DNA from: Salegentibacter sp. Hel_I_6
Lineage (GTDB): Bacteria; Bacteroidota; Bacteroidia; Flavobacteriales; Flavobacteriaceae
Direction: 5' to 3'
Assembly (NCBI RefSeq): GCF_000745315.1
Contig: NZ_JQNQ01000001.1
Location: 434,001 to 498,000, forward strand
Length of the DNA stretch: 64,000 bases
In this document: in pieces, positions 8,782 through 16,663 of the stretch
Numbering within the stretch: position 1 is the first letter of the stretch
Layout: each line of letters starts with the position of its first letter
Notes under the pieces: model-generated
The model's database searches: none
What the model saw: only the letters and a program-made list of their open reading frames with translations
What the model was told of the DNA's origin: nothing
Translations under genes and position numbers: made by a program

Positions 8782-9579
8782 CTAATATTCCCTTTTTTTA
8801 TTCAACTCTTCCATCTCCTTTACTGTTTCCGCAGGAATAACTTTTTGGAAAGAGGAATGCTGCTCTATGGCGTATTCTAGTTTACTTACAATATCTTCAA
8901 TAGATTCATTTTCGTAATCTATTTCAAGTGGTTTCTTAATTTGCATTGTTTGAAGAATACCACGCTTTTTAATCCTAATTCCCTTTTTATCAAAAGAGCG
9001 TCTAAAACCGTCGATCACGATAGGAATTACAATAGGTTTATATTGTTTAATAATATGTGCCGTTCCCTTTCTAATTGGCTTAAAAGGTTTTGTAGTTCCC
9101 TGGGGGAAAGTAATTACCCAACCGTCTTTTAAAGCGGTCCCGATATTTTTAGTATCGTCAGGATTTACCTTTCGTTCAACTTCCTGCCCTTTTGCCCGCC
9201 AGGTTCGCTCTACACTAACGGCTCCCGCATAAGCCATAATTCGGGAAAGTAAACCGGCGTCCATGGTCTCTTTAGCAGCTACATAATAAATATTGAGTTT
9301 AGGCTGCCAAATGTATCCAACATTCTTTATAGAATCTACCCTACCGCTTAAGCTTGCATTAAAAACATGAAACATAGCGGTTACATCTGCAAAATAAGTT
9401 TGATGATTGGAAACAAAGAGTACATTGGTATAGGGTAGATTTTTAATAATTTCTGAACCTTCAATACTCAATTCGTTATAACCCCGATAACGGCGATGGG
9501 TCAACAATCCGAAAATACGGATAAGCCACTTTTTCAGAAATAAAATATGTCCAAACGGATTTCTTTTAAACAATCCCAT
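8782..9579 (-). CDS. lysophospholipid/1-acylglycerol-3-phosphate acyltransferase-like protein (PlsC family)
   Basis: The 265-residue protein has the PlsC fold order: VSNHQTYFADV (block 1, residues about 56-66), a middle block GAVSVERTWRA, then FPQGTTKPFKPIRKGTA (block 3, equivalent to FPEGTRS) and IVIPIVIDGF (block 4). It should transfer an acyl chain onto a lysophospholipid at the inner membrane. Two oddities: the catalytic His and Asp are five residues apart rather than the usual four, and block 3 has Gln instead of Glu. Both look like a consistent Bacteroidota subgroup rather than damage. A weak N-terminal hydrophobic segment could anchor it. It starts 31 bases from the TruA-like gene on the same strand. 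Confidence 0.85.
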   Translation of the reverse strand: MGLFKRNPFGHILFLKKWLIRIFGLLTHRRYRGYNELSIEGSEIIKNLPYTNVLFVSNHQTYFADVTAMFHVFNASLSGRVDSIKNVGYIWQPKLNIYYVAAKETMDAGLLSRIMAYAGAVSVERTWRAKGQEVERKVNPDDTKNIGTALKDGWVITFPQGTTKPFKPIRKGTAHIIKQYKPIVIPIVIDGFRRSFDKKGIRIKKRGILQTMQIKKPLEIDYENESIEDIVSKLEYAIEQHSSFQKVIPAETVKEMEELNKKREY

Positions 9580-9692
9580 AGTTTAAATTTCAGTTCTTAC
9601 TTTCCTGTATACTTGTAGTTCGATTAGATTAGGAGAGAACACCTCACAAAACCTAAGGAAAAACAATTCAATTTTGACACAAACCGGGCACT

Positions 9693-9717
9693 ATTTAAAT
9701 CTCGATTATCGAGTAAA
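9693..9717 (-). repeat. 25-nt stem-loop repeat, copy 1
   Basis: ATTTAAAT, then CTCGATTATCGAG, then TAAA. The palindrome forms a 5-bp hairpin. Copies with the same flanks occur at 60313-60337 and, reversed, at 40332-40356. This copy is also flanked by a 7-base direct repeat CCGGGCA (9684-9690 and 9725-9731). Confidence 0.6.
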
Positions 9718-9751
9718 AATTAAGCCGGGCAAATATAGCAATTCTTAAATT

Positions 9752-10393
9752 TTAAAGGCTTTTTCTAAATATTTCTCGTATTTCACTCAACATCATACCT
9801 GTAGCACCCCAAACAATTTGTTCATTTAATTTAAATGCCGGTACAACCATTTTACTGGAATAACTAGTGCTTAATTCCTGATTTACAAAATTAGAATGAT
9901 CCAGAAAATGATCCAGGTCTACCTCCAAAATACGCTCTACTTCGCTTTCCTGCGGAATTAAAGTTGGGGTTTTTTCCAGCAAACCTAAATAAGGTTGCAC
10001 CCAAAAATTACTGGGCGGAATATACAATCGTGTTAATTCCCGAATCACTTCAATATTATTTCTGGGAATTCCAACTTCTTCTTCGGTTTCCCGCAATGCG
10101 GTTTGCTGCAGGTTATCGTCTTCAGGCTCTACACGGCCACCGGGAAAGCCTATTTGATTAGAATGCACCCCTTTATAAGTTTTCCTCAGAATTAGAACTA
10201 AATAAGTTTTTCCGAAATCATTTGGATAAAAAACAGCCATAACACCGGCTTCATTAGAATTAAGACTATTAATATCAAGATCTCTCATCTCTTCCCTACG
10301 ATTACCCGGCACTAATTTATGATGCGCCTCTTCCCCCGGAAGGACAATTTTTTTTAATTTTGGTATCCTGTCTTTAAAATCCTGAAAATCCAT
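9752..10393 (-). CDS. Nudix hydrolase, CoA pyrophosphatase type
   Basis: The 213-residue protein carries a full Nudix box beginning GGRVEPEDDNLQQTAL and ending RETEEEVGI (about residues 82-106), matching GX5EX7REUXEEXGU. The preceding SNQIGFPGG is the signature of the CoA pyrophosphatase subgroup (E. coli NudL, human NUDT7/8), which cleaves CoA to phosphopantetheine and adenosine 3',5'-bisphosphate. Length and the C-terminal PAFKLNEQIVWGATGMML, normally part of this family, agree. Its ATG (10391-10393, minus) overlaps the ATG of the divergent cyclophilin gene by two bases, so each promoter must lie inside the other gene. Confidence 0.92.
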   Translation of the reverse strand: MDFQDFKDRIPKLKKIVLPGEEAHHKLVPGNRREEMRDLDINSLNSNEAGVMAVFYPNDFGKTYLVLILRKTYKGVHSNQIGFPGGRVEPEDDNLQQTALRETEEEVGIPRNNIEVIRELTRLYIPPSNFWVQPYLGLLEKTPTLIPQESEVERILEVDLDHFLDHSNFVNQELSTSYSSKMVVPAFKLNEQIVWGATGMMLSEIREIFRKSL

Positions 10394-11153
10394 GAAAATC
10401 TCGCTTTCTATATTTTATTTTTCCTTAATTCTTTTTTTTGCAAGTTGTGAAGATAAGGAAACTTCCAGTAAAAATACTTCGGAAAAGGCTTCAGCTAAAG
10501 AAGAAGTTACTCAAAAAACTTCCAAAATAGACTCCCTAAGAGCAAAATATAGTAAAGCTGACGAATCATCTTACCAAAGTGATTCTATTAAAAGCAACGA
10601 AGAATTTCCTATTGCCCAGGAAGAACTTATTCCTTTTTTAACCCAATATGGAAAAGAAAACCCTGAAACCCGGGTGAGAATTATTACCAGTTTTGGAAAT
10701 ATTGAGGTAGAATTATACAGGGATACACCACTACACCGGGCAAATTTTATAATGTTAGTTAAAGAAGGTTATTTTAACAGCACTTTTTTTCATAGAGTAG
10801 CGCCTGGCTTTGTGATACAGGGTGGGAATTCAGATAATACTGCTACTCCAAGAAAACGCTCAAATATCGGCAATTACCTAATCCCAAGTGAATTTGACGC
10901 AGGCCATAAACATTCTTACGGAGCTTTTTCAGCAGCAAAATATAGTGAGCAAAATGTGAGTAAAGCTTCTTCACCTTTTGAGTTTTTTATTGTTATCAAA
11001 GAAAATGGAACCCCGCACTTAAACAACGATCACACAGTTTTTGGACGTGTCACCAAAGGAATGGAGATCGCAGAAAAAATTGCCCAGGTTGAAACAGGCC
11101 AGTCAGAATGGCCTATAGACAATGTAGAGATGAACGTGGAAATAATTAATTAG
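10392..11153 (+). CDS. peptidyl-prolyl cis-trans isomerase, cyclophilin type, lipoprotein
   Basis: The 253-residue protein starts with a signal peptide and lipobox LFFASC (Cys20). A Ser/Lys-rich linker of about 75 residues leads to a cyclophilin domain: TSFGNIEVELYRDTPLHRANF, then FHRVAPGFVIQGG with the catalytic Arg, and FEFFIVIKENGTPHLNNDHTVFGRV. The eukaryotic Trp is not evident, as in many bacterial cyclophilins. It should speed proline isomerisation during folding of periplasmic or outer-membrane proteins. A candidate -7 box TAATTTTG at 10355-10362 is inside the Nudix gene. The last four bases overlap the end of the convergent RDD gene. Confidence 0.93.
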   Translation: MKISLSIFYFSLILFFASCEDKETSSKNTSEKASAKEEVTQKTSKIDSLRAKYSKADESSYQSDSIKSNEEFPIAQEELIPFLTQYGKENPETRVRIITSFGNIEVELYRDTPLHRANFIMLVKEGYFNSTFFHRVAPGFVIQGGNSDNTATPRKRSNIGNYLIPSEFDAGHKHSYGAFSAAKYSEQNVSKASSPFEFFIVIKENGTPHLNNDHTVFGRVTKGMEIAEKIAQVETGQSEWPIDNVEMNVEIIN

Positions 11154-11866
11154 GCGCGTTGGGTGTAATAATTATAATCGGTTATCACCTGCTCAATAAA
11201 TTCGGTTGGTTTTTCTTCGGGCGTGGTCTCCAGTAATTGTGATAGTTTTTCTGATAAAGATAAAATAAGTCGGTGATTATGATTTCTTTTTGCCGTTTGA
11301 TAAAGGTTTTTAATATCCTGTACATCGGCATCTTTTAAAATACTTACCTGGGGATATTTTGGCTGATAACCTTCTGGTATATCTACGGCCAAACTTCGGT
11401 TTAAATTGGTTCTGGGTTTTTCAGAAATTACAGTGGTTTTTGCAGCAAGATCGCCTAAACGCTGGCCTTTGCCGTTTAGCAAAATAGTCACAACAGCAAT
11501 AGCGCCGCTACTAATAGAAATGTCTATAAATCGTAGCAACCACCTGATTAAATAATCAGCAAAAGCAGGCCGGCTGCCATCTAATTTCACCACTCTAATC
11601 TGTAATACTGCCTTACCGGGAGTTTGGCCATTATATAAGCTTTCCCATAATAAATAATATAATAATGAAGGTAAACCCATAACAAGGTAGTACACCCACT
11701 GCCCTGCCGCATCTAATCCTGTACCGGCAAGAGCCAGGGAACTTATAACCACATACAACCCAATAATAAAGATATCTACAATAAAAGCGAGGATGCGATC
11801 ACCCACACTGGCAACATTCTGATTAATACTTATATTTTGAGCGGTTTCAATTTGAAAATTATCCAT
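11150..11866 (-). CDS. RDD family membrane protein
   Basis: The 238-residue protein has an RDD domain in residues 20-150: VGDRILAFIVDIFIIGLYVV in the first helix (with R and D), further helices, NGQTPGKAVLQIRVVKLDG, and GQRLGDLAAKTTVI. The C-terminal 80 residues are soluble (SILKDADVQDIKNLYQTAKR). RDD proteins are poorly understood membrane proteins, some linked to ion transport. The gene is divergent from the SpoIIM gene with only 34 bases between the two ATGs. RDD and SpoIIM are often neighbours in Bacteroidota, so it probably belongs functionally to the MoxR cluster that follows. Confidence 0.93.
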   Translation of the reverse strand: MDNFQIETAQNISINQNVASVGDRILAFIVDIFIIGLYVVISSLALAGTGLDAAGQWVYYLVMGLPSLLYYLLWESLYNGQTPGKAVLQIRVVKLDGSRPAFADYLIRWLLRFIDISISSGAIAVVTILLNGKGQRLGDLAAKTTVISEKPRTNLNRSLAVDIPEGYQPKYPQVSILKDADVQDIKNLYQTAKRNHNHRLILSLSEKLSQLLETTPEEKPTEFIEQVITDYNYYTQRA

Positions 11867-11900
11867 TTAATCTGTTTCTTTGAGTCATAATAGAAAAACC

Positions 11901-12878
11901 ATGCGAGAGGCTGCTTTTGTGAAGCAAAATAAGGATAAATGGCTGAAGTTTGAAAGCCTGCTTCAAAATAAAAATAAGCTGCGGCCAGAGCGGCTTTCTA
12001 ATATTTATATTGAAATAAGCGATCATTTAAGCTATTCAACAACATTTTATCCAAAAAGTAATACTACTACCTATTTAAATCAGTTAGCGGCTTCAGCACA
12101 CCAAAAACTTTATAAAAATAAAAAGGAATCTCAAAATCGTTTTATCACGTTTTTCACTAAAGAATTTCCTTTATTCTTCTATAATTTTCAGAAACAATTA
12201 CTACTTAGCTTTTTAATTTTCGCTCTTTTTTCAGCTGCGGGCGCTTTTTCAGCAGCTTCAGATCATACTTTCGTGAGAAGTATTTTAGGCGATGCTTATG
12301 TGAATATGACTTTGCAGAATATTGCTGAAGGCGATCCCATGGCGGTTTATAAAAAAATGAGTGAAACCGATATGTTCCTGGGAATTACAATAAATAATAT
12401 TCGGGTCTCGCTAATGGCCTTTAGTATGGGAATCCTCGCAGGAATTGGTACGGTGTTTATCTTAATGCAAAACGCCGTAATGCTCGGGTCTTTTCAATAT
12501 TTCTTTTATGATCAAGGCATACTTTGGGAATCGGCCAGAACAATCTGGATTCACGGTACTATTGAAATTTCTGTGATTATTATTGCCGGTTGCGCAGGAC
12601 TGGTCGTGGGAAAAAGCATACTTTTCCCGGGAACTTACACTCGTCTAACCTCCTTTGTAAAGGGAGTTAAAAACGGACTTAAAATAGTGATTAGTACCAT
12701 TCCATTTTTTATAGTCGCTGGATTCCTGGAAGGTTTTGTTACTCGGCAAACCCAAATGCCAGACTGGCTGGCGATTGTAATTATTAGCAGCTCCCTGGCA
12801 TTAATTCTATTTTACTATATTTTTTACCCCATATTTTTACATAAAAAACAACAACTCCATGAAGCAGGATTACATTGA
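11901..12878 (+). CDS. SpoIIM-family (stage II sporulation protein M-like) membrane protein
   Basis: The ATG at 11901 gives MREAAFVKQNKDKWLKFE, the normal N-terminus of Bacteroidota SpoIIM-family proteins; a TTG seven codons earlier is less likely. The 325-residue protein has a helical cytosolic N-terminal 95 residues, then about six membrane segments, including ISVIIIAGCAGLVVGKSILF. In endospore formers SpoIIM works in septal peptidoglycan remodelling with SpoIID and SpoIIP; this organism has no reason to sporulate, so the role is unknown and probably in the envelope. It opens a six-gene operon and overlaps the next gene by 20 bases. Confidence 0.92.
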   Translation: MREAAFVKQNKDKWLKFESLLQNKNKLRPERLSNIYIEISDHLSYSTTFYPKSNTTTYLNQLAASAHQKLYKNKKESQNRFITFFTKEFPLFFYNFQKQLLLSFLIFALFSAAGAFSAASDHTFVRSILGDAYVNMTLQNIAEGDPMAVYKKMSETDMFLGITINNIRVSLMAFSMGILAGIGTVFILMQNAVMLGSFQYFFYDQGILWESARTIWIHGTIEISVIIIAGCAGLVVGKSILFPGTYTRLTSFVKGVKNGLKIVISTIPFFIVAGFLEGFVTRQTQMPDWLAIVIISSSLALILFYYIFYPIFLHKKQQLHEAGLH

Positions 12879-13716
12879 TTTTAAGCAACAGCGGGAGCTG
12901 GGCGATATTATAAGCTATACGTTTAAATTTATTCGTGAAAATTATAAAGCCTATTTTACAAGTGTCATAAAGATTGCCTGGCCGGCGTTTCTGCTTTTAA
13001 TCGCTGCCGTATCTTATTATTCGTATACCACGGTTGGCAATTCTTTAATGTTCAATCAGGATGGCGGGTTTTTTATCGGTTTTGGTTTATTAATGGTTGG
13101 ATTACTCTTATATTTTTCGGTGATGAACGTGGCTGCATTTCATTTTATAAAATCTTATGTTAGCAATAGTGGAGAAGCCAGTCATCAGGAAGTTAAACAG
13201 GGCGTGAAAAAAGATTTAGGAAAAATGTTTGGTCTTGGTGCGATTACCTGGATCTTAATTTTTGCGGGACTTATAATCTTCATCATTCCTGGAATATATT
13301 TAAGTGTTCCGCTTAGTATAGCGGCCGCGGTGCTTGTTTTTAAAAGCGAAAGTATTGGCGGCAGTATTTCTGAAGGTTTTCACCTGGTAAAAGATAACTG
13401 GTGGATGAGTTTTATTAGCCTGTTTCTTATTTGGTTAATCGTGTATGTCATCAGCCTTATTTTTCAACTGCCGGTGCTAATTTATACTTTCGTAAAAATG
13501 TTTACAATTATGGAAGAAAATTCGGCTTCTTCAACAAATGTTGCCGAAGTATTTGACTGGGTTTATCTCACCTTAACCATAATTGCGTCTGCAATTCAAT
13601 ATCTTCTTTACGCCATTACGCCAATTGGGGTGGCTTTTGTTTATTATAATCTTAATGAAATAAAATACTTTACCGGCGCCTACGAAAGCATTGAAAATCT
13701 TGGTAAAAACGATTAA
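12859..13716 (+). CDS. polytopic membrane protein in the SpoIIM-MoxR operon
   Basis: The 285-residue protein starts with a short cytosolic stretch, FKQQRELGDIISYTFKFIREN, typical of membrane proteins sometimes annotated as DUF4013 or glycerophosphodiester phosphodiesterase membrane domain. About five to six hydrophobic segments follow, with a paired-helix motif FAGLIIFIIPGIYLSVPLSI and a second copy-like region near residue 190. No catalytic residues are apparent. The gene overlaps its upstream neighbour by 20 bases and its stop TAA shares a base with the next ATG, implying translational coupling. It is probably a membrane partner of the SpoIIM and RDD proteins. Confidence 0.85.
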   Translation: MKQDYIDFKQQRELGDIISYTFKFIRENYKAYFTSVIKIAWPAFLLLIAAVSYYSYTTVGNSLMFNQDGGFFIGFGLLMVGLLLYFSVMNVAAFHFIKSYVSNSGEASHQEVKQGVKKDLGKMFGLGAITWILIFAGLIIFIIPGIYLSVPLSIAAAVLVFKSESIGGSISEGFHLVKDNWWMSFISLFLIWLIVYVISLIFQLPVLIYTFVKMFTIMEENSASSTNVAEVFDWVYLTLTIIASAIQYLLYAITPIGVAFVYYNLNEIKYFTGAYESIENLGKND

Positions 13717-14474
13717 TGATTAAAGTCTTTCTTCTTTTTTGTTTTATTTTCTTCGGAAACTTAATTCCGCAGGAACAAGCTATGAGTGATTCTACGGAAG
13801 TAGTTCAGAATTCTGCAAAAGAAAATCTGGAGAAAGCTAATTTTGATCCTGAAAAAATTGAAGCTTATAAAACTGATAAAGCATTTGATTATTTAGATAA
13901 AATTGAAGAGGATTCCTGGTGGACACGTTTAAAAAAATGGATCAACCTAAAATGGAATGCTTTTTTACAATGGCTTTTTGGCGATTACCAAACCAACGCA
14001 TTTTGGAGCGCAGTACTCGCTACCCTACCTTATGTTTTATTAATTTTAGTACTTGGTTTAATCACCTGGCTTTTTATTCGCTTAAATCCTGGGAATGCTG
14101 TGATGGCTGAACCTCTTACTGGAAAAGTAAACTTTCAAAAGGAAGAAGATCTTGTTAAATCGGCTGATATTTCGTCTTTGATTCAAAAAGCTATTCAGCA
14201 GGAAAATTACCGTTTGGCGGTTCGTTATCTGTATTTAAAAAGCCTTCGTTTGCTAGATCAAAAAGAGCATATTTCATATCGATTTCAAAAAACCAACGAA
14301 GATTATATCAATGAAATAAGAGAAACTGAATTAAAAAGCCAATTCACCAAAATCACGCGTCTTTACGATTTTATCTGGTATGGGGATTTTGACCTTTCTA
14401 AATCGCGTTTTGAAAAAGTAAACCAGGAATTTTCGCAAATGGAAAACAGTTTAAAACCGGCAAATAATGGGTAA
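13716..14474 (+). CDS. DUF4129 domain protein with signal peptide and one central membrane helix
   Basis: Residues 1-22 look like a signal peptide (KVFLLFCFIFFGNLIPQEQA). A periplasmic segment rich in acidic residues follows to about residue 95, with Trp-rich SWWTRLKKWINLKWNAFLQW, then a transmembrane helix (LATLPYVLLILVLGLITWLF). The cytosolic C-terminal 110 residues are the DUF4129 domain (LAVRYLYLKSLRLLDQKEHISY). In other bacteria this domain is often the tail of membrane transglutaminases next to MoxR and DUF58 genes. The start codon overlaps the preceding stop (TAATG), and the gene ends eight bases into the DUF4350 gene. Confidence 0.88.
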   Translation: MIKVFLLFCFIFFGNLIPQEQAMSDSTEVVQNSAKENLEKANFDPEKIEAYKTDKAFDYLDKIEEDSWWTRLKKWINLKWNAFLQWLFGDYQTNAFWSAVLATLPYVLLILVLGLITWLFIRLNPGNAVMAEPLTGKVNFQKEEDLVKSADISSLIQKAIQQENYRLAVRYLYLKSLRLLDQKEHISYRFQKTNEDYINEIRETELKSQFTKITRLYDFIWYGDFDLSKSRFEKVNQEFSQMENSLKPANNG

Positions 14475-15681
14475 AACATCAAAACTGTTTTTCGGTTTTT
14501 TTCTGCTACTGGTTATTTTCCTAACCTACCTCGAGGCTACAGAACCGGAACCCGTAAACTGGACGCCAAGTTATATGAGTGACGATAAAATCCCACTGGG
14601 AAGTTTCGTTTTTTATGAAAGCTGGAAAAATACTGAAAACTATGAATTCGAAGAAATTAATATTCCGCCTTTTGAAAAACTAGCTGACAGCCTGGGCAAT
14701 GGCACATATTTTTTCCTGAATAATTCAGTAGGTTTTGATCCAGATGAACTGGATAAAATACTGGAATGGGTTGCTGATGGAAATCAACTTTTTATTTCTG
14801 CCAGGGGTATTAGTGCAGGATTATTAGACACACTTCGGCTAGAAACCAGGGTTTTTATTCCTGAAAATGATCTAAGCTCTAAACCGCAATTAAATTTTGA
14901 AAATTTGGGTTTAAAAAGTAAATCTGGATTTAAATTTAAAAATGAATTTCCACCGCTTTATTTTCATTCAAAAGATAGTGCCGAAATTGAAATCCTGGGA
15001 CAAATAAATATTCAGGGGAATGACAAAATCAAACAACCAAATTTTATAAGTTCTAAAATTGGAGACGGAAAAATCTACCTACACACCACCCCGGAAGCTT
15101 TTGGAAATTACTTTCTCCTTAGCGATAATAATTATGAATATGCTGAAAAAATTCTGGCATATATAAATAACGAAAACCCGGTGTTTTTAGATAATTATTA
15201 TAAAGCAGGGAAAAGTTTCTACTCTTCTCCCCTATATATTCTGTTAAGCGATAACCGATTGAAATGGGCCTATTATTTTCTACTGGCAGGCAGTATCTTA
15301 TTTATTATTTTTGAAGGGAAAAGAAAACAACGGGCAATTCCGGTTGTAAATCCTTTAAAAAATCAGAGCTACGAATATGCTAAAACTGTAGGTGATCTTT
15401 ATCTGGAAGAAAAGGAATACCAGGAATTGATCACGAAAAAAATCAATTTATTTTTAGAATATATCAGGACTAATTATAAAATTTCAACTAAAACCATAGA
15501 CGAAGAATTCCATACCTTACTTGCAGCTAAATCTGGAAACAGTGTGGCTTCAGGAAAGGAACTTTTTAATAAAATGGAAGAATTCTCTAACAATACCACG
15601 GCTGGAAAAAGCGAATTTTTTAAACTTTCTGAGGCTATAAACAATTATAAATCAAATTCGAATGGAAAACCACGAAAATAA
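14467..15681 (+). CDS. DUF4350 domain-containing membrane protein
   Basis: The 404-residue protein has an N-terminal membrane anchor (LFFGFFLLLVIFLTYL, residues 6-21), a large periplasmic domain typical of DUF4350 (YMSDDKIPLGSFVFYESW near residue 37), and a second helix near residue 270 (WAYYFLLAGSILFIIFEG) followed by a cytosolic C-terminal helical domain. DUF4350 has a sugar-binding/GATase-like Rossmann fold with no known activity. It sits between the DUF4129 and MoxR genes and overlaps both, so it should be made in fixed ratio with them. A role as a periplasmic sensor for the MoxR ATPase is inference. Confidence 0.88.
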   Translation: MGKTSKLFFGFFLLLVIFLTYLEATEPEPVNWTPSYMSDDKIPLGSFVFYESWKNTENYEFEEINIPPFEKLADSLGNGTYFFLNNSVGFDPDELDKILEWVADGNQLFISARGISAGLLDTLRLETRVFIPENDLSSKPQLNFENLGLKSKSGFKFKNEFPPLYFHSKDSAEIEILGQINIQGNDKIKQPNFISSKIGDGKIYLHTTPEAFGNYFLLSDNNYEYAEKILAYINNENPVFLDNYYKAGKSFYSSPLYILLSDNRLKWAYYFLLAGSILFIIFEGKRKQRAIPVVNPLKNQSYEYAKTVGDLYLEEKEYQELITKKINLFLEYIRTNYKISTKTIDEEFHTLLAAKSGNSVASGKELFNKMEEFSNNTTAGKSEFFKLSEAINNYKSNSNGKPRK

Positions 15682-16663
15682 AGAAACCGAATCGCTTAAT
15701 TTTGATAGTAGAATTCCCTTAGACGACCTAAAAGAAGCCGTTTCGAGATTAAAAAATCAGCTGTCTAAAGTCATTGTTGGTCAAAACGATTTTGTAGAAT
15801 TATTAATTGCCGGTTTGCTTTCTAACGGTCACGTTCTAATTGAAGGTGTTCCCGGAGTTGCCAAAACTTTAACCGCTAAATTATTCGCAAAAAGTTTAGA
15901 TACTAACTTTAGCCGAATTCAATTTACACCAGATCTTATGCCGAGTGATGTTTTAGGAACTTCGGTCTTAAATGCGCAAAAAGGCGAATTTGAATTTAAA
16001 CCAGGTCCTATTTTTTCCAATATTATTTTAATAGACGAAATTAACCGTGCCCCGGCTAAAACCCAGGCTGCATTGTTTGAAGTGATGGAAGAACGGCAAA
16101 TCACCATAGACGGTGTTCAACATGATCTTGATGCTCCATTCATGGTTCTCGCCACTCAAAACCCTATTGAGCAGGAAGGAACTTACGCTTTGCCCGAAGC
16201 ACAATTAGACCGGTTTTTATTTAAAATTCAGGTAGATTACCCCGGTCTAGAAGACGAAGTAGATATTCTAAAAACCCACCACGAACGCAAAGGCTCGCTC
16301 CCAATTTCACAAATTGAAGCGGTTTTAAATCCTGAAAATCTAAACGAACTAAAAAACCAGATCCAGGAAATTATCGTCGAAGAAAAACTGATGCATTATA
16401 TTGCCAGTATTGTGGGTAAAACAAGAAATCATTCTCATATTTATCTTGGTGCTTCTCCCCGGGCATCTATCGCGGTAATGAATGCATCAAAAGCTTTTGC
16501 CGCTATTAACGGCAGAGATTTTGTAATTCCGGAAGATATTAAAAAAGCCCTTAATCCTGTTTTAGCTCACCGATTAATTATTAGTCCCGATCGTGAAATG
16601 GAAGGAATTACTACCAAAGAAGTAATAGAAATGATCTCGCAATCTGTAGAAATTCCACGTTAG
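15662..16663 (+). CDS. MoxR-family AAA+ ATPase
   Basis: The 333-residue protein has Walker A GVPGVAKT (about residue 66), Walker B LIDEINRAPAKTQAALFEVM, sensor 1 in VLATQNPIEQEGTY, and the MoxR C-terminal lid with SPRASIAVMNASKAFA. MoxR ATPases act as chaperones that load metals or assemble partner complexes, usually with a von Willebrand factor A protein encoded beside them. Here the partner is the DUF58 protein directly downstream: TAG and GTG share one base. It overlaps the DUF4350 gene by 20 bases. The operon gives it five membrane-linked co-products. Confidence 0.96.
   Translation: MENHENKETESLNFDSRIPLDDLKEAVSRLKNQLSKVIVGQNDFVELLIAGLLSNGHVLIEGVPGVAKTLTAKLFAKSLDTNFSRIQFTPDLMPSDVLGTSVLNAQKGEFEFKPGPIFSNIILIDEINRAPAKTQAALFEVMEERQITIDGVQHDLDAPFMVLATQNPIEQEGTYALPEAQLDRFLFKIQVDYPGLEDEVDILKTHHERKGSLPISQIEAVLNPENLNELKNQIQEIIVEEKLMHYIASIVGKTRNHSHIYLGASPRASIAVMNASKAFAAINGRDFVIPEDIKKALNPVLAHRLIISPDREMEGITTKEVIEMISQSVEIPR

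Noticed and set aside
8773..8791. GGAATA/TATTCC hairpin between the TruA-like and PlsC-like genes
   Set aside because: Only six weak base pairs and it overlaps the end of the PlsC-like gene; not a convincing terminator.
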